A stretch of DNA of 64,000 nucleotides. It comes from Stutzerimonas stutzeri. GTDB lineage: Bacteria > Pseudomonadota > Gammaproteobacteria > Pseudomonadales > Pseudomonadaceae. Position 1 is the first letter of the stretch; every line of letters begins with the position of its first letter. Positions 1-9,319 of the stretch are shown in pieces. The notes beneath the pieces were generated by a model. The model made no database searches. It saw only the letters and a program-made list of their open reading frames with translations, and was not told the origin of the DNA. A program made the position numbers and the translations under genes. The stretch covers positions 62,001 to 126,000 of the forward strand of contig NZ_JAMOII010000001.1 of NCBI RefSeq assembly GCF_024448985.1, given 5' to 3'.

Positions 1-172
1 CATCCGTCACGATCACCCGCGCGTGATAGCAATCTTCATCCTCCATGCGCAGGCCGAAGTAACGGGTGTCATTGGCATCCCAGAACGCTTCGACCTGATC
101 CATCGTGGCGGCCTCGAGAAGGACCTCCAGGCTGTGTTCCAGGACGATCGTATAGAGTTTTTCAGCAGACAT
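1..172 (-). CDS. Hypothetical protein, amino-terminal 57 residues (cut by window edge)
   Basis: An open frame starts with ATG at 172 on the minus strand and runs off the left edge. The visible 57 residues begin MSAEKLYTIVLEH and are acidic and soluble, with no signal peptide, membrane segment or motif I recognise. The 3' end is missing, so neither family nor length can be judged. It is followed on the same strand, upstream, by a gene-poor gap and then the chemoreceptor gene. The frame is open over its whole visible length and uses normal high-GC codons, which is the main reason to call it a gene. Confidence 0.5.
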   Translation of the reverse strand, partial: MSAEKLYTIVLEHSLEVLLEAATMDQVEAFWDANDTRYFGLRMEDEDCYHARVIVTD

Positions 173-514
173 GATCAACAGGCTCGCGCTCGATTCGGGA
201 CAGTGGCTGCGCCATTGCAGCGGTGATGTCATTCTGACAGCTAACGGCTTAACCACAGCGCCCACTCATCGCCTTCCTGTTGTCATCCGCTGAACGGTTG
301 ATGTGTCACAGCCTTGCTGATGAGCAGCCAGAGCCATTGAACGGACTCATGTCTCGACGCCTCGCCGGACCAGGCCGGCGGCGCCTCGGTTTCGCGCTCG
401 GGCTTGTCGTTCAACGCCTCTTCTTCGGAGCCGAGCAGCTCATTGGTCGACTTCTGCACTAGACGTGCGGTAGTCAGTCCGAGCACGCATGGCATGCTGG
501 TCGCGCCCTCGCTG
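173..514. other. Gene-free spacer
   Basis: No convincing gene between the hypothetical gene at the left edge and the end of the chemoreceptor gene. Short open frames exist on both strands, but they overlap each other or run into the chemoreceptor end and carry no recognisable domain. I see no terminator with a clear T tract. Confidence 0.5.
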
Positions 515-2452
515 TTAAAGTTTAAAGCTTCCCATTTGACGGTTGAGGTCGTCGGCAAGGCGGGTCAGCTCCTTGCAGTCTTGGAGGCAGCTCTGCACGT
601 CGGCGGCCGTCGAGTGTGCTAGTTCAGCGATGCCATGTACGTTGCGGTTGATTTCCTCGGTCACCGAGCTCTGCTCTTCGGTGGCAGTGGCGACTTGAGT
701 GTTCATGTCGCTGATGCGCTCGATCTGATCGGTAATCGCGGCAAGTGAGCGGCTCGTGCGCTGACTCGCTTCTACGCCAATGCCTGTGGCTTTCTGCCCT
801 GACTGCATTGAGTTGACAGCCGCTTCAGCAACTTTTTGCAGGCTCACTGTCATCTGCTGGATTTCGTCGGTCGACGCCTGGGTCCGGCTCGCCAGTGTCC
901 GGACCTCATCGGCAACCACAGCGAAGCCGCGTCCCATTTCACCGGCTCGAGCCGCCTCGATGGCCGCGTTTAGCGCCAGCAAATTGGTTCGCTCGGAAAT
1001 GCCACGGATCACAGAAAGTACTTGGTCGATAGAGGCGACTTGGGCGGCCAACTCGGCTACGGTCCCTGCGGCACTGCCGATCTCATCGGACATGTGCTCG
1101 ATATGCGTGACGGAGTGCCCGACCTCCTGCCTCGCTACAGTCGCTTCGCTATGAGCAAGTTGCGAGGCGTCTGCCGCCTGGTTGGCATTCTGGGCGATTT
1201 CCTGCACGGTGAGGCCCATCTCGTTAACGGCGGTGGCCACCATGTCGGTCATCTCTTGCTGACGGCCCGAGCGCTTAGCAGTGTCACCTACCACCCGCGC
1301 CACTTGTACCACTGCGCTGCGCAGCTGTTCGCTGGTGGCAAGTACGTCACCAATCAAGGTGCGCTGGCCAGCAAGAAAACGGTTGAATCCGCGGGCCAGA
1401 TCGCCTAGTTCGTCGGCACGGCTGTCGTCTAGCCGGCGAGTCAGGTCGCCGCCTCCGCCACCTATCTCAACCAGTGCGGCTGTAACCTGACGGATGGGCT
1501 TGGCCAATCCGCGAGCAAGTAGCACGACCAGGCCGAGCGAAAGTAGTGCGATAGCCAAGCCGATAGCGCTAGTCATCCATAGCGTGCGTTGGGTTTCGGA
1601 GTAGATCTCTGCCTCCGGCACCTCGCTAACCAGCGTCCATCCGAGGCTTTCGATCGGTTGCGCCAGCGCTATAAACGTCTCGCCGCTACGCTCGAAGCGC
1701 ACCGCCTTGCCGCTATTGGCAACCAGAGCTATCGCCGCTTCTGGACTGGTCAGTGTCGAGAGGTCTATCGCGTCATTGTGCTCGGCCTGAGGATGCACTT
1801 TTATCCGGGCGTCCCTGCCAACGAGATAGACGTGCCCACGCTCGCCGAACTGGAACCCTTTAACCATATCCGAGAGGCTCGCCAGGCTGTAGCCCAGGCC
1901 GGCAACACCCAGCGTCTTGCCATTGGCGCTGATGCGCTGGTTAACGAATAGCGTAGGTAAGCGTGACGCTTTATCGATGTCGACTTCAGCGCGCCGCTCA
2001 ACACCCGAGTCGATAAACGAGTAGAACCAGCCGTCACGAGGATTGCCGCGTTCAAGATGCCTGGCCAGGCCGGTCTCGGCGTAGTAGTTGCCGCTTGCCA
2101 GCACTGCGATTGAGGTGGTCAGCGCGTTCTGACTGGTCTGCACGCCTTTGAGATAAGGCACAAAGTCCCCCACACGGCTGGCGTCTTCGCCGTCAGCCAG
2201 CCAGCGCTCGACCATTACATTATTGGCAATACCGGACACAGCGGTGAGTGGTGCGGTGAGGGTGCGTTCGAGATCGTTGCGGATCGCCTCGATACTTGCC
2301 GGCAACGCCTGCTCGATCAGGTGGCGGTCAGTCAAACGGTTGAGGGCGTTCGAATAGATCGCCAGTACGATCAACACGCTCGCGAGTAATGCAGCGCCCA
2401 TGCTAAGGACCAGCTGGCTTTGAATACTGCGTCGCCAAAATTGCATAGCCAT
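515..2452 (-). CDS. Methyl-accepting chemotaxis protein with periplasmic Cache domain
   Basis: A 645-residue transmembrane chemoreceptor. A short cytoplasmic start is followed by TM1 (about residues 12-36), a periplasmic double-Cache-like sensor (about 37-290, containing [10 protein letters not shown]), TM2 (about 291-313), a HAMP linker (about 314-365) and a cytoplasmic coiled-coil signalling domain. The signalling hairpin tip has the usual [19 protein letters not shown] stretch. It should couple ligand sensing to CheA/CheW. There is no carboxy-terminal NWETF-type pentapeptide for CheR/CheB tethering. The ligand cannot be inferred; double-Cache receptors bind amino acids, organic acids, amines and others. 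The start chosen is MAMQFW at 2452. The gene stands alone with no chemotaxis genes beside it, as is common for pseudomonad receptors. Confidence 0.95.
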   Translation of the reverse strand: MAMQFWRRSIQSQLVLSMGAALLASVLIVLAIYSNALNRLTDRHLIEQALPASIEAIRNDLERTLTAPLTAVSGIANNVMVERWLADGEDASRVGDFVPYLKGVQTSQNALTTSIAVLASGNYYAETGLARHLERGNPRDGWFYSFIDSGVERRAEVDIDKASRLPTLFVNQRISANGKTLGVAGLGYSLASLSDMVKGFQFGERGHVYLVGRDARIKVHPQAEHNDAIDLSTLTSPEAAIALVANSGKAVRFERSGETFIALAQPIESLGWTLVSEVPEAEIYSETQRTLWMTSAIGLAIALLSLGLVVLLARGLAKPIRQVTAALVEIGGGGGDLTRRLDDSRADELGDLARGFNRFLAGQRTLIGDVLATSEQLRSAVVQVARVVGDTAKRSGRQQEMTDMVATAVNEMGLTVQEIAQNANQAADASQLAHSEATVARQEVGHSVTHIEHMSDEIGSAAGTVAELAAQVASIDQVLSVIRGISERTNLLALNAAIEAARAGEMGRGFAVVADEVRTLASRTQASTDEIQQMTVSLQKVAEAAVNSMQSGQKATGIGVEASQRTSRSLAAITDQIERISDMNTQVATATEEQSSVTEEINRNVHGIAELAHSTAADVQSCLQDCKELTRLADDLNRQMGSFKL

Positions 2453-2714
2453 TGACTCCTGCGCCCGGCCTTACCTATAGGTTTGCCGTGAAGTTTGAAT
2501 AGACCAGGCTATCGGCGCGGCTGACCTAACATTTAGGGTCGCCCAGGCATTACGTTCGATGCACCAGACAAGCGGGAGGTGCGGCTTTGCTCGTGGCGGT
2601 TGCGATCGGCGTGTAGCGTCAGATTCAGCGCCAGCAGACTGCTGTCGTGCTGCTGTGGGCCAAGGTTTCAACGGCAAGCGCTTCGAGTGGCTTACGAGAG
2701 GATGAAACGCACAC

Positions 2715-4166
2715 TTAAGGAATGGTGACGTGCCCCTCCTTTCCTGCTTCCCGATAACGCGCTTCCAAAACCTCGGCCAGACGCTGCTTGGCTGGGGCTT
2801 CGCCATGGATGAGGCGGATTTCTTTTGGCCACTCCCTCATCCGGGTGACGAAGCCGACCAGATCAGCTTGGTCGGCGTGGGCCGAATAGCCCCCTACGCT
2901 ATCGATGCCGGCACGGATGTCGATACGTTGCCCGTCCAGGTCGACGAAGCCGCCTTCAGGCCCATGCGTCTGAATGTCTCGCCCCGGCGTGCCCTTACCT
3001 TGATAGCCGACGAACACGACATGGTGCCGTGGATCGCCCAGCATCGCTTTCAGGTAGTTGACGATTCGCCCGCCTGAGCACATTCCATTGCCAGCGATGA
3101 CAATAGCCGGCCGCGCGGTTTCGGTGAGGTGTTCGACGATGCGCATATGTTCGTCGTGGCTGTCGACAGTGATGAGTTGCTTGAAGGACAGCGGCTTGCG
3201 GCCTTCCTCCAGGCGGTGCCGGGCATCTTCATCCCAAAAGCCTTGCAGCTCTTTGTAGGTCTTAGTGAATCGGCCGGCGAGCGGCGAGTCGAGAATGATG
3301 GGGATCTGCGGCCAGTCGATATCGGGAGCGCCTTCCTTTATCGGTTTCCCAGGTTCGCTGGCGGAGGGGGCTTCTGCCGATTCGCTTTTCTCATGAAGAA
3401 TTTCTTCCAGCTCGTATAGCAGTTCCTGAGTTCGGCCAATGCTGAACGATGGAACAAGCACCGTGCCCTGGTCCGCCAGAGCACGCTCAATGGCGGCCTG
3501 CAGACGTTCGCGGCGGTGTGCACGGTCTTCGTGACGGCGATCACCGTAGGTGCTTTCCAAGATCAGCAGGTCTGCACGTTCGGGCGGAACCAAGTCAGGC
3601 AGAATCGGCGAATGGGGCGCACCCAGATCGCCGCTGAATACGATGCGCTCGTTACCTGTCTCGTGGATGCCCAGCTCCAATTCGACATAAGCCGAACCCA
3701 GCACATGACCGGCCGGCTGTAGACGCACCTTACACGCAGCCGTATCGGTTTCGTGCAGGGTGAACCAGTTGCCATAGGGCAGGGCGATGATGCGTTGTTC
3801 CACTACCTTGAGGTAGCGCTCCAGTTGCTCCTGATCGCGGCTGATGGAGAGGCGGAACGCGTCCTCAAGCACAATGGGCAATAATTGGGCTGAAGGCTCG
3901 CTGCACAAGATCGGTCCTTCGAAGCCCGCCGCCAGCAGGTTCGGAATACGCCCGACATGGTCAATGTGGACGTGGGTCACGATCAGAGCCTTTATGCCTT
4001 CGATAGAGAAGTCCAGCGCCAGCTCGTCCTCATTCGCCCCTTCGTCTGTACCTTGAAACTGGCCGCAGTCGATCAGGAGGCTATAAGCGTCATCCATCCA
4101 CAATTGATGGCACGACCCGGTCACGCCTTCGCGAGCGCCGTGATGGATGAGTTTCGGATGTTTCAT
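2715..4166 (-). CDS. Metallo-beta-lactamase-fold / beta-CASP hydrolase (RNA-processing type)
   Basis: This soluble protein has an amino-terminal metallo-beta-lactamase fold with the zinc motif HVHIDH followed by GR, then ESTYGDRRHED (beta-CASP region) and a late GYSAHADQADL block typical of the RMMBL tail. The architecture is that of the Ysh1/CPSF73-like bacterial exonuclease group, so a metal-dependent RNA or nucleic-acid hydrolase is the likely activity; the substrate is unknown. The open frame extends to 4310, but I start it at ATG 4166 (MKHPKLIHHG). This start has an AGGAAA ribosome site and begins exactly where family homology should begin. It is a single gene on the minus strand, between the chemoreceptor and a pseudogene remnant. 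Confidence 0.9.
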   Translation of the reverse strand: MKHPKLIHHGAREGVTGSCHQLWMDDAYSLLIDCGQFQGTDEGANEDELALDFSIEGIKALIVTHVHIDHVGRIPNLLAAGFEGPILCSEPSAQLLPIVLEDAFRLSISRDQEQLERYLKVVEQRIIALPYGNWFTLHETDTAACKVRLQPAGHVLGSAYVELELGIHETGNERIVFSGDLGAPHSPILPDLVPPERADLLILESTYGDRRHEDRAHRRERLQAAIERALADQGTVLVPSFSIGRTQELLYELEEILHEKSESAEAPSASEPGKPIKEGAPDIDWPQIPIILDSPLAGRFTKTYKELQGFWDEDARHRLEEGRKPLSFKQLITVDSHDEHMRIVEHLTETARPAIVIAGNGMCSGGRIVNYLKAMLGDPRHHVVFVGYQGKGTPGRDIQTHGPEGGFVDLDGQRIDIRAGIDSVGGYSAHADQADLVGFVTRMREWPKEIRLIHGEAPAKQRLAEVLEARYREAGKEGHVTIP

Positions 4167-4528
4167 CGGTTTTCCTAGGCTGGCGACGGAAGCGCCGGCG
4201 CTGATTCGGCAGGAGGAAAGCGATAGCAGGGCTTTCTCGGAGCAACTTTTGGCAACGCGCCGAATGGCATAGTTTCCTGGGTAGTACCGATTCCTGACGA
4301 GCTCAGCCATTCGGGAGCCTGACCAGGTTGGTCAGCTTGGCGATCCGTTCCGACGAGCCCTGGCAAGCCGGGCGCTGTCGCTCAAGAGCGAAAAGAAGGT
4401 GAAGCTCGATGCATAGCTGCAAGGATCACTGAAGAGAAGGCGATCACCAGGTTCTCACCGATGCCTTTTACACGCTATAGGTCAATGCCAGCGACAAAGG
4501 GCGATGAACAAGGCCGACGCTGCCAATA
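4167..4528. other. Spacer without a supportable gene
   Basis: This is upstream of the beta-CASP hydrolase gene on the minus strand. Overlapping short frames exist but none has a ribosome site or recognisable product. It probably holds the promoter of the hydrolase gene, though I cannot identify -35/-10 boxes with confidence. Confidence 0.4.
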
Positions 4529-4806
4529 TTGGCTGGCTGTGCCGCTGACCAGCAGAGACGTCAGAACGACCTCGAATAGTCTGCAGTTTGAACCGGCTGG
4601 CATGTGAAGCACGACGGCTTTTTCGATGCTGAACATCACATACAAATTGGTTCTGAGCATTTAATCGAGCGCCTCGTCCGCCCGCTGCACCAGTTCGTGG
4701 CATAAGGCTTCGTCACGAATACAGCCTGCAGGGCGACCGCCTTGCGACCGGCCAGGCGATTGGACTCTTGGTAGGTGGTCGCACCATGATCGGGTTGCGG
4801 CTTCAC
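4529..4806 (-). pseudogene. Decayed, internally deleted copy of a short-chain dehydrogenase gene
   Basis: The minus strand carries scattered pieces of the SDR encoded at 10476-11489, in the same order but in different frames: TNLYVMF, HMPAGS, RDEALCHELVQRAD and the nucleotide tract that encodes DHG..Y..SNRLAGRKA. DNA similarity is obvious by eye, for example around 4560-4660 versus 10790-10890 and 4700-4795 versus 10990-11260. Two internal deletions are visible. One removes the NAD-binding region and joins at a short shared CCTTRCG sequence near 4740. The other removes roughly 90 bp near 4660. No functional reductase can be made. It is either a degraded duplicate or the remains of a xenologous SDR. 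Confidence 0.75.
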
Positions 4807-4978
4807 AATTTGTGCCCGATGCTGTCTTCGTAGGCTTTACCTTATCCGGCAAGCCTATGCGCTTTGCCTTGCCGGCGACCCGTCGGGCTGCGCTGCCTTC
4901 TCTCGAATACAGCCTCCTGCTTTTCTTCAATCCGAAAGCCCCCATCGTCTCCTGTCTGTGCCCGTCTGGAAGATAGGT

Positions 4979-5007
4979 GGAACTTCGCGCGCTTTACTGG
5001 CATCGCA
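4979..5007 (+). promoter_or_regulatory. Candidate AlgU/RpoE-type ECF promoter
   Basis: GGAACTT at 4979-4985, a 17-base spacer, then TCGCA at 5003-5007. AlgU (pseudomonad RpoE) promoters have GAACTT, 16-17 bases, then TCnnA. The match lies about 60 bases before the start of the secreted dehydrogenase-PEBP gene. Short motif, so only moderate support. Confidence 0.4.
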
Positions 5008-5067
5008 CAAAAACCTCCCGTCTCGCGCATCTTGGAGCTTTAACTCCAGATCGACAAAGGTATCGCC

Positions 5068-6879
5068 ATGCGTCCAGCCTATTTGTTGTTCCTTCTTTTG
5101 CCACTCGCCGCGCCTGCTACATCGGCTTCGCTACCGGAGCAGCTGAAGGATGCGAAGAACCCGGACGTCGCGGTGACGGGGCACATTGTGCGACCGAAAA
5201 CAAAAGACATTCCCCCGTCACAGCTGGTCGTACCGCCGGGATTTCAGGTAGAGGTGTTCGCCCGGGACTTGGTCAATCCGCGCATGCTTGCCGTGCATAA
5301 CAGCGGCAACGTTTACGTAACCCGTCGCAAATTGGGTGATGTGATCATGCTGCGTGATACCGATGGCGATGGCCAGGCGGATGAACGTCGGGTAGTGGCC
5401 AATCGGTCAAACGCACATGGCATCGCTATCGATGGCGACACCCTCTATCTCGTCACCATTAAAGAGCTCTACAAAACCAGCATTCAGGCCGATGGCAGCC
5501 TGGCTCCATTGCAACGCCTGATCAGCGATCTGCCCGATGCCGGGCAGCACCCCAATCGCACCTTGATCGTCGGCCCGGACAAACAGCTCTATTTGTCGGT
5601 TGGATCGACCTGCAATGCATGCGCTGAAGACAATCCCGAGAACGCAACGCTGTTGCAGGTCAAGCCCGATGGATCGAGCCGAAAGATTTTCGCCAGTGGC
5701 CTGCGCAACACCATTGGCTTTGCCTTCGAGCCGAACAGCGGAGCGCTTTACGGCATGGATCACGGGATGGACTGGCTCGGAGACAATGTACAGCACGAAG
5801 AGCTGAACCTGATCCAGAAGGGTAAGGACTATGGTTGGCCTTACATTTTCGAAGAGAAGGGCATCAATCCGGCCGATCAGCCGCCAGGCAAGATCACTCA
5901 TCAACAATGGGCTGCGCGTAGCGAACCACCGGTGGGACTTTATGTGCCGCACTCTGCGCCCATGCAGATGGCGTTCTACACCGGCGACCAATTTCCTGAG
6001 GACTACCGCGGTGATGCGTTCGTTGCCATGCGTGGTTCGTGGAATCGACGCCCCCCATCAGGTTATGAAGTTCTGAGAATCCGATTCGATGATGGTAAGC
6101 CAGTCGGCTTCGAGCCTCTTGTCAGCGGCTTCCTCGTACGGGACGGGGAGGGCTGGGCGCAGTCGGCACGCCTGGCTGGCCTGGCACAGACCCGTGATGG
6201 TGCGCTGCTGGTTTCCGATGATGACAACGGCGTGATCTATCGCATCAGCTACGCGGGTAATACCCGCGAAGGCGGCGAGTCGAGCCAACAACCGACCTAT
6301 GCCGAGGGCACACGGGTGGGCATGCTGCAAGGTCCGCAATCCACGCCCGAAGCACAGCCGGATAAGCCCGCGAAGCTCAGCAGGGCAATCCTCGATACCG
6401 GAGGTTCTTCGCTCGAACTGCAGTCGGCAGCCTTTCAGGATGGCGCCACGCTGCCAGACGAACACGCAGCTGAGCAGGACAATATTTCCCCTCCGCTGAA
6501 ATGGAAGGCGGGGCCGGACGGAACCAAAAGCTATGTGGTGATCATGGAAGATCCAGATGTCACCAGCGAGCCACCTTTCGTTCATTGGCTGCTCTACAAC
6601 CTTCCGGCAGACACCACTGCACTCGCGCCGGCCATCCCCGGCACGGCTGCGCTGGAAGCACCCGAAGGCGCACTGCAAGGACGCAGCGACCGAGGCGGTC
6701 TCGGTTACTACGGGCCGCGCCCACCCAAAGGCGACTCCGCGCATCACTACCACTTCCAGGTGTTTGCCCTGGATCGCATGTTGGATCTGCCCCACGGCGC
6801 AAGCCGCGCCGAATTGTTGGACGCTATGCAGGGCCACGTTTTGGCAAGCGATGAGATTGTGGGTCGCTTTTCACGATGA
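5068..6879 (+). CDS. Secreted sorbosone-dehydrogenase-like (PQQ/beta-propeller) protein fused to a PEBP/YbhB domain
   Basis: 603 residues. A Sec signal peptide (MRPAYLLFLLLPLAAPATSA) precedes a propeller of the L-sorbosone / soluble glucose dehydrogenase family. Landmarks of the propeller are GFQVEVFARDLVNPRMLAV, LRNTIGFAFEP, MDHGMDWLGDN and DDDNGVIYRISYAG. A linker at about 400-440 leads to a YbhB/YbcL-type phosphatidylethanolamine-binding (Raf-kinase-inhibitor-like) domain with EDPDVTSEPPFVHWLLYNLP and YYGPRPPKGDSAHHYHFQVFALD. The first domain should oxidise a sugar or polyol in the periplasm using PQQ; the PEBP domain may bind a ligand or partner. It is followed 56 bases later by a thiamine-diphosphate enzyme on the same strand, possibly one operon. 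The fusion itself is the unusual point. Confidence 0.85.
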   Translation: MRPAYLLFLLLPLAAPATSASLPEQLKDAKNPDVAVTGHIVRPKTKDIPPSQLVVPPGFQVEVFARDLVNPRMLAVHNSGNVYVTRRKLGDVIMLRDTDGDGQADERRVVANRSNAHGIAIDGDTLYLVTIKELYKTSIQADGSLAPLQRLISDLPDAGQHPNRTLIVGPDKQLYLSVGSTCNACAEDNPENATLLQVKPDGSSRKIFASGLRNTIGFAFEPNSGALYGMDHGMDWLGDNVQHEELNLIQKGKDYGWPYIFEEKGINPADQPPGKITHQQWAARSEPPVGLYVPHSAPMQMAFYTGDQFPEDYRGDAFVAMRGSWNRRPPSGYEVLRIRFDDGKPVGFEPLVSGFLVRDGEGWAQSARLAGLAQTRDGALLVSDDDNGVIYRISYAGNTREGGESSQQPTYAEGTRVGMLQGPQSTPEAQPDKPAKLSRAILDTGGSSLELQSAAFQDGATLPDEHAAEQDNISPPLKWKAGPDGTKSYVVIMEDPDVTSEPPFVHWLLYNLPADTTALAPAIPGTAALEAPEGALQGRSDRGGLGYYGPRPPKGDSAHHYHFQVFALDRMLDLPHGASRAELLDAMQGHVLASDEIVGRFSR

Positions 6880-6935
6880 GCTTTGGCGGGCCGATCGTGT
6901 TCGATAAACACATCAAACAATGAGAGGAGCGCACA

Positions 6936-8738
6936 ATGAGTGGAATGACAGTCGGAGATTACTTCGTCGAACGGCTCTATCAGTGGGGGGTGCGCCGCAT
7001 CTACGGCTATCCCGGCGATGGCATCAACGGTGTGCTCGGCGCCTTGAACCGAGCCGGTGGCAAGATCCGCTTCATCCAGGCACGCCATGAAGAAATGGCG
7101 GCTTTCATGGCCTCGGCTGACGCCAAATTCAGCGGCGGCCTAGGTGTCTGCCTGTCGACATCAGGTCCCGGTGCCTCGCATCTGCTTACCGGACTCTACG
7201 ACGCGCGCCTCGACCATATGCCGGTACTTGCGATCTGCGGCCAACAGGCTCGTACCGCGCTAGGCGCCCATTACCAGCAGGAAATTGATTTACCGGCAAT
7301 GTTCAAGGACGTCGCCGGTGCCTTCGTCCAGCAAGCCTCGGCGCCCGCGCAGGTGCGCCATCTGGTTGATCGGGCGATCCGCACCGCGTACGGCGAGCGC
7401 AAGGTGGCCGCTATCGTGTTGCCCAACGACCTGCAGGAAGCCGAGTACAGCGAACCGCCACGTTCACACGGTGCGGTGATGTCCGGCGTCGGCTACACCC
7501 GACCGAAGACGGTGCCCTACGAAGCCGATCTGCAACGCGCAGCTGAGGTACTCAACGCGGGCAATAAGGTTGCCATTCTGGTCGGTGCTGGTGCGCTGGA
7601 TGCGACCGACGAAGTTATCGCAGTAGCAGAAAGATTGGGCGCTGGCGTTGCCAAGGCGCTGCTCGGCAAGGCGGCACTGCCCGACGACCTGCCGTGGGTC
7701 ACCGGCTCCATCGGACTGCTCGGAACAGAGCCGAGTTACAAGCTGATGACCGAGTGCGACACCTTTCTGATGATCGGATCGGGCTTTCCCTATTCGGAGT
7801 TTCTGCCCGAGGAAGGCCAGGCGCGCGGCGTGCAGATCGATATTAAGGCCGACATGCTGAGCATCCGCTACCCGATGGAGGTGAACCTTCAGGGCCAAGC
7901 CTCCGAAACGCTTCGCGCGCTGCTGCCGTTGCTACAGGAGAAAACCGACCGCGGCTGGCGGCAGCAAGTCGAAAAGTGGCGTGGCAAGTGGGAAGAGGAG
8001 CTGGAAGAGCGGGCCATGGCCACCGCCAACCCGATCAATCCGCAGCGCGTGGCCTGGGAGTTGTCGCCACGTTTGCCGGATCAGGCAATCATCACCAGCG
8101 ATTCGGGCTCCTGCGCTAATTGGTTCGCCCGCGACATCAAGATCCGCCGCGGCATGATGTGCTCGCTGTCTGGCGGCCTGGCTTCAATGGGTGCCGCGGT
8201 GCCCTATGCAATCGCTGCCAAGTTCGCCTATCCGGACCGTCCAGTGGTGGCGTTAGTCGGCGACGGCGCCATGCAAATGAACAACATGGCCGAGCTGATC
8301 ACCGTGGCCAAGTATTGGAAAGAATGGACCAGCTCGCAGTGGATCTGCTGCGTATTCAATAACGAGGACCTCAACCAGGTGACCTGGGAACAGCGCGTGA
8401 TGGAGGGCGATCCGAAGTTCGAGGCATCGCAGAACATCCCCAATGTCCCGTATTACAAGTTCGCCGAATCGATTGGATTGAAGGGCATCTACTGCGATCG
8501 CGAGGACCAGGTAGCGGCCGCCTGGGAAGAGGCGCTCGCGGCCGACCGGCCAGTAGTGCTCGAATTCAAGACCGACCCGAACGTGCCGCCGCTGCCGCCC
8601 CATATCAAGCTGGAACAGGCCAAGGCGTACGCCTCGGTGCTGTTGCATGGCGACCCGGACCAGCGCGGGATCATCAAGCAGACCGCCAAGCAGGTGCTCG
8701 GCTCGATCATGCCGGGGCACCACAAGGACGAAAAATGA
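6936..8738 (+). CDS. Thiamine-diphosphate-dependent enzyme (pyruvate oxidase / acetolactate synthase-like)
   Basis: 600 residues with the three-domain layout of the POX/ALS family. The amino-terminal pyrimidine-binding domain carries the catalytic Glu in QARHEEMAAFMA (near residue 52) and the STSGPGASHLL motif. The central domain is FAD/nucleotide-binding-like. The carboxy-terminal diphosphate domain has GDGAMQMNNMAEL followed by FNNEDLNQVTWEQR. It most resembles stand-alone 'thiamine pyrophosphate-requiring' proteins related to PoxB, which decarboxylate pyruvate or a similar 2-oxo acid; the electron acceptor is unknown. The ribosome site GAGGAG precedes ATG 6936. The stop overlaps the start of the next (broken) gene, which indicates an operon. 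Confidence 0.9.
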   Translation: MSGMTVGDYFVERLYQWGVRRIYGYPGDGINGVLGALNRAGGKIRFIQARHEEMAAFMASADAKFSGGLGVCLSTSGPGASHLLTGLYDARLDHMPVLAICGQQARTALGAHYQQEIDLPAMFKDVAGAFVQQASAPAQVRHLVDRAIRTAYGERKVAAIVLPNDLQEAEYSEPPRSHGAVMSGVGYTRPKTVPYEADLQRAAEVLNAGNKVAILVGAGALDATDEVIAVAERLGAGVAKALLGKAALPDDLPWVTGSIGLLGTEPSYKLMTECDTFLMIGSGFPYSEFLPEEGQARGVQIDIKADMLSIRYPMEVNLQGQASETLRALLPLLQEKTDRGWRQQVEKWRGKWEEELEERAMATANPINPQRVAWELSPRLPDQAIITSDSGSCANWFARDIKIRRGMMCSLSGGLASMGAAVPYAIAAKFAYPDRPVVALVGDGAMQMNNMAELITVAKYWKEWTSSQWICCVFNNEDLNQVTWEQRVMEGDPKFEASQNIPNVPYYKFAESIGLKGIYCDREDQVAAAWEEALAADRPVVLEFKTDPNVPPLPPHIKLEQAKAYASVLLHGDPDQRGIIKQTAKQVLGSIMPGHHKDEK

Positions 8739-9319
8739 CGTTGCGGCCGGACGCCGCCATCCGCGCTTTGCGGGTGGCGGCTTACCGCATCCCGACCGAC
8801 GCGCCCGAAGCTGACGGCACCTTTGCCTGGGACGCCACCACGCTTGTAGTGGTCGAGCTGGACGCCGCAGGCGAAACCGGCCTTGGCTATACCTACGCCG
8901 ACGCGTCACTGGTGCGGCTGATAGAGGGGTATTTTCGTGAGCGGGTCGAAGGCGAGGATGCCTTTGCCATCGGCCAAATCAATGAACGCCTCTGGGCCAG
9001 CGTGCGCAACCTCGGCCGTTCGGGCCTGGCGGCTTGCGCCATCTCGGCGGTGGATTGTGCACTTTGGGATCTCAAAGCGCGCCTGCTCGGTCTGCCGCTG
9101 GTTCGCCTGCTTGATGCGCGTCGTGACCGAGTTGCGGTCTACGGCAGTGGTGGCTTTACCAATTACGACGATGCCCGACTGCGCGAGCAGTTCGGCCGTT
9201 GGGTTCATGACGATGGCTGCCAGTGGGTGAAAATGAAGATCGGCGCTGATCTTATGCGCGATGCCCAACGCATTCGGAGCGCGCGCGAAGCCATTGGCGA
9301 GGCCGGACTGACGTGGTGA
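8735..9319 (+). pseudogene. Truncated enolase-superfamily (mandelate racemase / muconate-lactonizing) enzyme
   Basis: The start codon overlaps the stop of the thiamine enzyme gene (ATGA), so translation was coupled. The protein has the capping domain and the first barrel strands of the mandelate-racemase branch: AAYRIPTDAPEADGT, GLGYTYADAS, SAVDCALWDLKARLLGLPLVRLL, VKMKIG. The VKMKIG Lys is the expected first catalytic lysine region. It stops after 194 residues, before the metal-binding Asp/Glu/Glu strands, whereas family members run to about 360-400 residues. The next bases (from about 9313) encode a different protein, so the 3' half was lost by deletion. Without metal ligands it cannot be active. 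Confidence 0.8.

Noticed and set aside
283-558. 91-codon minus-strand frame after the chemoreceptor gene
   Set aside because: It overlaps the chemoreceptor end by more than 40 bases, has no ribosome site and no recognisable domain.
2471-2806. 111-codon minus-strand frame upstream of the chemoreceptor
   Set aside because: Its first third lies in another frame of the beta-CASP hydrolase gene and the rest is the likely chemoreceptor promoter region.
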